The notes below the pieces were generated by a model. The model made no database searches, was not told the DNA's origin, and worked only from the letters and a program-made list of their open reading frames with translations. Positions 57,779 to 61,700 of a DNA stretch of 61,700 nucleotides are shown here, piece after piece (position 1 is the first letter of the stretch; the number at the start of each line of letters is the position of its first letter). The stretch lies in NCBI RefSeq assembly GCF_000955805.1, contig NZ_JYOA01000014.1:1-61700 (forward strand), read 5' to 3'. This stretch comes from Pseudomonas sp. 21. Its GTDB lineage: Bacteria > Pseudomonadota > Gammaproteobacteria > Pseudomonadales > Pseudomonadaceae. The position numbers and the translations under genes are program-made.

Positions 57779-60061
57779 TTAGAGCGACGCGTATTTCTTG
57801 CGCAGGCGCTGACGGATCAGCTCTGCCAGGGTGTTCATCACGAAGGTGAAGGACAGCAGTACCAGTGCCGAAAGGAACAGCACGCGGTAGTGAGTCCCGC
57901 CCACCTCCGACTCGGGCATTTCCACCGCGACGTTCGCCGCGAGAGTGCGCATGCCCTGGAAGATGTTCACGTCCATGACCGGGGTGTTGCCGGTGGCCAT
58001 CAGCACGATCATGGTCTCGCCCACGGCGCGGCCCATGCCGATCATCAGCGCGGAGAAGATGCCCGGGCTGGCGGTCAGGATCACCACGCGGGTCAGCGTC
58101 TGCCAGGGCGTGGCGCCCAGGGCCAGGGAGCCGTAGGTCAGGCTGCGCGGCACGCTGAAGATGGCGTCTTCGGCGATGGAGAAGATGTTCGGGATCACCG
58201 CAAAGCCCATGGCCAGGCCGACTACCAGGGCGTTGCGCTGGTCGTAGGTGATGCCCAGGTCGTGGCTGATCCACAGGCGCATGTCGCCGCCGAAGAACAT
58301 GGTCTCCAGGTGCGGGCTCATCCACAGGGCGAAGGCGCCGGTGGCGAGGACCACGGGGATCAGGATCGCCGCTTCCCAGCCGGCCGGCAGGCTCAGGCGG
58401 ATGCGCTCGGGCAGTCGGCTCCAGATCAGGCCGGCGGCCAGGATGCCCAGCGGCGTGAGCAGCAGCAGGCTGAAGATGCCCGGCAGGTGGCCTTCGACAT
58501 ACGGCGCGAGGAACAGGCCGGCGAAGAAGCCGAGGATCACGGTCGGCAGCGCCTCCATCAGCTCGATCACCGGCTTGACCTTGCGGCGCATGCCCGGAGC
58601 CATGAAGTAGGCGGTATAGACGGCGGCGGCGATAGCCAGCGGCGCGGCGAGAATCATCGCGTAGAACGCGGCCTTCAGTGTACCGAAGGTCAGCGGCGAC
58701 AGGCTCAGCTTGGGCTCGAAGTCGGTGGTCGCGGCGGTGGACTGCCAGACGTAGGACGGTTTGTCGTAGCTCTCGTACCAGACCTTGCCCCACAGCGCAC
58801 TGAAGGACACTTCCGGGTGCGGGTTGCTCAGGCTGAAGCGACGCAGCTCGCCACCCTGCTCGACGATCAGGCGGTTGGCGCGCGGCGACAAGGCCATCGG
58901 GCCAGCAGACGATGCGACGTTCTCCACCAGCAGCGTGCGGTGCGCGGTGCTGTGGAAGATGCCCAGGTTGCCCTGCTTGTCGAGGGCCAGGAAGCCCTTG
59001 CGGCGCTGCTCCGGCGCGATGCTGGAGATCGGCTGGTCGCCCAGCTTGAAGTCACGTACGTGGGACAGGCGCGGCTCGCCATCTTCGCCACGGGCCATGA
59101 ACCACTGGCCGATGCCGCCCTTGGAGTCGCCGACCATCAGCGAGATGCCACCCAGCAGCTGGCTGCTGGCCGTCACTTCGGCGGAGGCGTCATCCAGCAG
59201 CTTGTAGCGGCCGTTGAGCTGGTGAGTATTCAGGTCGAAGACGTCGGCCTGGGCACGGCCATTGAGGACATAGAGCCACTGCTTGCGCGGGTCCATGTAA
59301 ATGGCTTTCACCGGATCGGCGATCTGCGGCAGGTTGATGCGCTCTTCCTGCAGGGTGCTTTCGCCGGTCAGCATGTTTTCCTGCTGGGTCAGGCCGAGCA
59401 GCAGCATCTCGCTGCCGGTGGACGCGGCCAGCAACAGGCTGTCATCACCCGAGACGATCGCCACGTGCTCCAGCGGACGGCCCTGGGGATCCAGGTTCAT
59501 CGCGGCTTCGCCGTAGGGATAGTCGATGTGCGGGGTGATGGTCTTCTTGTTGTCCGGGTAGGTGACCTTGTAGTTGTGCTTGAACACCAGCACCTGGCCG
59601 TTGGACAGACCCAGCGCGACGGTCGGGTGACCCGGCTGGTCCTCGGCGATGGAGGTGACGCTGGTGCCGGCAGGCAGCTTCAGCGCAACGCGATCCATCT
59701 CGTCGCCTTTCTTGGCGTCGAAGAACACCACCTCGCCGTTCGCGGCGACGCGCATGCCCACCATGTTCTGCTCTTCGATGCTCAGCAGCAGCGGCGCCTG
59801 GGCCGTCTTCAGCCAGGCGGGAGCCAGGGGTTCGCGGGTCTCCAGTTCGGCGCCGCGGAACAGCGGCAGCACGACGTAGGCGAGGTAGAAGAAAATCAGG
59901 GTAATGGCAGCCAGCACGGCGAGACCGCCGACCAGGACGTACCAACGGGTCAGTCGATCCTTGAGCGCTCGGATACGGCGCTTGCGCTGCAGGGCAGGCG
60001 TATTGAAATCGATCCGCTCGGGGAGAGAAGAAGTCATCGGGGAGTTGGCCATGTCGTTCAT
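57779..60061 (-). CDS. pstC: Phosphate ABC transporter permease PstC, long form
   Basis: A 760-residue permease (E. coli PstC is 319). TM at about 40-63, then about 370 residues of periplasmic sequence with repeating beta-strand patterns, then the permease core (LALGATPWQTLTRVVILTASPGIFSALMIGMGRAVGETM). I chose the ATG at 60061 (MNDMANSP), with AGGGTG upstream. In-frame ATGs at 60052 and 60037 are alternatives, because a Pho box lies only 25 bases upstream. It ends 25 bases before pstA. Confidence 0.9.
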   Translation of the reverse strand: MNDMANSPMTSSLPERIDFNTPALQRKRRIRALKDRLTRWYVLVGGLAVLAAITLIFFYLAYVVLPLFRGAELETREPLAPAWLKTAQAPLLLSIEEQNMVGMRVAANGEVVFFDAKKGDEMDRVALKLPAGTSVTSIAEDQPGHPTVALGLSNGQVLVFKHNYKVTYPDNKKTITPHIDYPYGEAAMNLDPQGRPLEHVAIVSGDDSLLLAASTGSEMLLLGLTQQENMLTGESTLQEERINLPQIADPVKAIYMDPRKQWLYVLNGRAQADVFDLNTHQLNGRYKLLDDASAEVTASSQLLGGISLMVGDSKGGIGQWFMARGEDGEPRLSHVRDFKLGDQPISSIAPEQRRKGFLALDKQGNLGIFHSTAHRTLLVENVASSAGPMALSPRANRLIVEQGGELRRFSLSNPHPEVSFSALWGKVWYESYDKPSYVWQSTAATTDFEPKLSLSPLTFGTLKAAFYAMILAAPLAIAAAVYTAYFMAPGMRRKVKPVIELMEALPTVILGFFAGLFLAPYVEGHLPGIFSLLLLTPLGILAAGLIWSRLPERIRLSLPAGWEAAILIPVVLATGAFALWMSPHLETMFFGGDMRLWISHDLGITYDQRNALVVGLAMGFAVIPNIFSIAEDAIFSVPRSLTYGSLALGATPWQTLTRVVILTASPGIFSALMIGMGRAVGETMIVLMATGNTPVMDVNIFQGMRTLAANVAVEMPESEVGGTHYRVLFLSALVLLSFTFVMNTLAELIRQRLRKKYASL

Positions 60062-60085
60062 GGAGTGACACCCTAGCGGCTCTGT

Positions 60086-60103
60086 ATGACAGAAAGATGA
60101 CAT
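60086..60103 (-). promoter_or_regulatory. Pho box upstream of pstC
   Basis: On the minus strand ATGTCAT-CTTT-CTGTCAT, 13/14 of the consensus half-site positions with the 4-base spacer. A third, weaker half-site GCGTCAC lies 11 bp further upstream. Only 25 bases separate it from the chosen ATG, so the transcript would be nearly leaderless if the -10 is TAGGGT (60070-60075). TACAGA, nearer the box, is the alternative -10. Confidence 0.8.
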
Positions 60104-60114
60104 GGAAGTGACGC

Positions 60115-60148
60115 GACAAAGCCCACCAGCAGAGCCATGCTGGCGGGC
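60115..60148 (-). terminator. Terminator-like hairpin between pstS and pstC
   Basis: GCCC-A-CCAGCA (60121-60131) pairs with TGCTGG-C-GGGC (60138-60148), and the minus-strand transcript continues TTTGTC. A second hairpin CCGGGCGG/CCGCCCGG lies at 60174-60195. Together they would reduce read-through from pstS into pstC. Confidence 0.6.
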
Positions 60149-60207
60149 TCGGTCGAGTAAGCGTCAGCCCATGCCGGGCGGGGATCTCCGCCCGGTTTGA
60201 AGGCTGA

Positions 60208-61179
60208 TTACAGACCCAGGTCCTTGATCGCTTTTTCGGCGACTTTGGACGGCAGCGGGATGTAGCCGTCTTTCACGACAACCTGCTGGCCGGTCTTGGA
60301 GAGCACCATCTTCAGGAACTGGGCTTCCAGCGGGTTCAGCGGCTTGTTCGGCGCCTTGTTGACGTAGACGTAGAGGAAGCGCGACAGCGGGTAGGTGCCG
60401 TTCAGGGCATTCGCCTCGTTGTCTTCGATGAACTCGCCGCCTTCTTTCTTGGCCAGGGCAACGGTCTTCACGCTAGCGGTCTTGTAACCGATACCGGAAT
60501 AGCCGACGCCGTTCAGGGACTGGCTGACCGACTGCACCACGGAAGCCGAACCCGGCTGCTCGTTCACGTTCGGCTTGTAGTCGCCTTTGCACAGGGCTTC
60601 TTCCTTGAAGTAGCCGTAGGTGCCGGAAACGGAGTTGCGACCGAACAGCTGCACGGGCTTGTTGGCCCAGTCGCCGGTCAGGCCCAGGTCACCCCAGGTC
60701 TTCACTTCCGACTTGCCGCCGCACAGGCGGGTGGAGGAGAAGATGGCGTCGACCTGTTGCATGGTCAGGCCTTTGATGGGGTTGTCCTTGTGCACGAAGA
60801 TGGCCAGGGCGTCCACGGCAACCGGAACAGCGGTCGGCTTGTAGCCGTACTTCTGCTCGAAGGCCTGCAGCTCGACGTCCTTCATCTTGCGGCTCATCGG
60901 GCCCAGGTTGGCGGTGCCTTCGGTCAGAGCCGGCGGCGCGGTGGAGGAACCGGCGGCCTGGATCTGCACGTTCACGTTCGGGTACAGGCGCTTGTACTCT
61001 TCCGCCCACATGGTCATCAGGTTGGCCAGAGTGTCGGAACCGACGCTCGACAGGTTACCCGACACACCGCTGGCTTTCTGGTAGTCCGGCAGAGCCGGAT
61101 CGATCGCGGCCACCGCACTGGCGGTGCCTACGCCTGCGGCGACAAAAGTCAGGGCCGCCATCAAACGCTTGAGTTTCAT
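60208..61179 (-). CDS. pstS: Periplasmic phosphate-binding protein PstS
   Basis: A 323-residue solute-binding protein. Signal peptide at residues 1-25 ([19 protein letters not shown]). Phosphate ligands lie in [26 protein letters not shown] and [12 protein letters not shown] (S-x-S-G-T). I chose the ATG at 61179; the frame is open up to 61344 but passes through the Pho boxes. Highly expressed under phosphate limitation; it also has roles beyond transport in P. aeruginosa. Confidence 0.96.
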   Translation of the reverse strand: MKLKRLMAALTFVAAGVGTASAVAAIDPALPDYQKASGVSGNLSSVGSDTLANLMTMWAEEYKRLYPNVNVQIQAAGSSTAPPALTEGTANLGPMSRKMKDVELQAFEQKYGYKPTAVPVAVDALAIFVHKDNPIKGLTMQQVDAIFSSTRLCGGKSEVKTWGDLGLTGDWANKPVQLFGRNSVSGTYGYFKEEALCKGDYKPNVNEQPGSASVVQSVSQSLNGVGYSGIGYKTASVKTVALAKKEGGEFIEDNEANALNGTYPLSRFLYVYVNKAPNKPLNPLEAQFLKMVLSKTGQQVVVKDGYIPLPSKVAEKAIKDLGL

Positions 61180-61222
61180 GCCTTGCTCCTTGAGGAGAAT
61201 GGGGTTGGATGGAACGGGGGCC

Positions 61223-61278
61223 AGTATCGTCAGGCCGCATGAAGACTCTATGACGTGAATGTGACAGTTGGATGAAAT
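61223..61278 (-). promoter_or_regulatory. PHO promoter of pstS: four half-sites plus -10
   Basis: On the minus strand: ATTTCAT-CCAA-CTGTCAC-ATTC-ACGTCAT-AGAG-TCTTCAT (61239-61278), four half-sites phased at 11 bp, so tandem Pho boxes. Exactly 10 bases downstream lies -10 GATACT (61223-61228). The transcript would start near 61,216, 37 bases before pstS. Confidence 0.8.
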
Positions 61279-61423
61279 GCCATCAGTGCTGCGGCAGAGG
61301 TTTTGTAACAGCAAGAATGGCGCCTCCCGAATGGCGGAATTCACGCTGAAATGACCGTTCTAGAGCACCTATTGTTGAGTCGAGCAGCTCCTGAGCCGAC
61401 GTCTCGCAGGCTCGTCGCGAGGC

Positions 61424-61657
61424 TCATCCGGCCATGATCATGGCCGCGATGAAGCACCCCATGCACACCAGATACGGCAGCAGGAGCCATTTATAGATGC
61501 CGTGCCGGCGTCCGAGAAAGAAGCCGAAGCCCGGGATGATCAGTGCGAGCAGCGCAGCTGGCCCTGCTCGCGTGAGCAACAGAAAGAAGGCAAGCAACTG
61601 GCCGACGCTGAGGCTCAGGACGCCCAGCAGAATGAGGGTTGAAATCAACGTATCCAT
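61424..61657 (-). CDS. Small hydrophobic membrane protein, unrecognised
   Basis: A 77-residue protein with three hydrophobic segments (MDTLISTLILLGVLSLSVG; LLAFFLLLTRAGPAALLALIIPGFGFFLG; IYKWLLLPYLVCMGCFIAAMIMAG) joined by the basic loop RRHGIYK. I know no family for it with confidence. Upstream AAGGA is 12 bases from the ATG. It is on the same strand as pstS, with about 245 bases between. Confidence 0.55.
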   Translation of the reverse strand: MDTLISTLILLGVLSLSVGQLLAFFLLLTRAGPAALLALIIPGFGFFLGRRHGIYKWLLLPYLVCMGCFIAAMIMAG

Positions 61658-61700
61658 GTCGAGCGGCGTCCTTTTCCACGCGCAAAAGCAAAACCCCCGG

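Noticed and set aside
55958-60076. A 1,372-codon open frame on the + strand, antisense to pstB-pstA-pstC
   Set aside because: GC-rich coding sequence leaves antisense frames open. It has His/Gln/Gly-rich unlikely composition, no domain, and runs over three well-supported genes.
61280-61423. A possible rRNA operon end beside pstS, as in P. aeruginosa
   Set aside because: No rRNA or tRNA sequence is seen; only non-coding sequence and the small membrane-protein gene.

Overview
This window is a piece of a Pseudomonas chromosome, from the P. aeruginosa group but probably not P. aeruginosa itself. The sequence is GC-rich, and its gene order follows the P. aeruginosa chromosome from about xpt to pstS: xpt, cycB, pauR, dadX/dadA, lrp, kauB, rpmB/rpmG, radC, coaBC, dut, algC, argB, pyrE, crc, rph, gmk, rpoZ, spoT, oxyR, recG, rubA/rubB, ubiC/ubiA, phoB/phoR, phoU and pstBACS. 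That order comparison is from memory, not from a search. I see no tRNA, rRNA, CRISPR array, insertion sequence or prophage gene. This is core chromosome. The non-genic material consists of REP repeats, hairpins and two unusually large nested inverted-repeat elements.

Layout. 1-4,240: xanthine salvage (xpt), a CoA-transferase family protein, cytochrome c5 and the polyamine-type regulator PauR. 4,400-7,183: D-/L-alanine catabolism (dadA, a RidA-type imine deaminase, dadX), with an intrinsic terminator before dadX. 7,545-10,678: the ydbH-ynbE-ydbL envelope lipid-transport operon, divergent from lrp. 11,496-17,917: polyamine/amine catabolism (PuuB-like oxidase, KauB aldehyde dehydrogenase, cupin), interrupted by a phospholipase D lipoprotein and an MFS transporter. 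18,040-26,471: ribosomal proteins L33/L28, a dipeptide-binding protein, radC, then coaBC-dut-algC-argB, all on the + strand. 26,580-34,627: thioesterase, pyrE, crc, rph, yicC, gmk, rpoZ and spoT. 34,650-39,517: ridA, a lipoprotein, a LysE exporter with an AraC regulator and an SDR gene, then oxyR overlapping recG. 41,681-48,367: a YbaK/HDOD protein, an SCP2-domain protein, HU, the rubA1-rubA2-rubB electron-transfer set, ubiC-ubiA and a small secreted protein. 48,680-61,179: the phosphate regulon, with phoB-phoR, a CorC-like protein, an M23 peptidase, a response regulator, phoU-pstB-pstA-pstC and pstS. Recognisable Pho boxes lie upstream of pstS and pstC, and a degenerate one upstream of phoB.

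How the genes work together. Two nutrient systems dominate. In the alanine/polyamine block, Lrp and PauR are the likely local regulators of dadA and of the oxidase/aldehyde dehydrogenase genes. In the phosphate block, PstS-PstC-PstA-PstB import Pi, PhoU links transport state to PhoR, and PhoR-PhoB control the Pho boxes seen here. The rest are housekeeping genes for nucleotides, CoA, ubiquinone, arginine, the stringent response and DNA repair.

Most unusual sequence. A roughly 270-bp nested, multi-arm inverted-repeat element lies at 35,058-35,326 between ridA and a lipoprotein gene. A second element of similar architecture but mostly different sequence lies at 45,483-45,681 between rubA2 and rubB. 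Both contain a central hairpin followed by a TGA[A/G]C..ATGA-like motif. I read them as members of a structured intergenic repeat family. The four REP loci in the window all lie between convergent genes.
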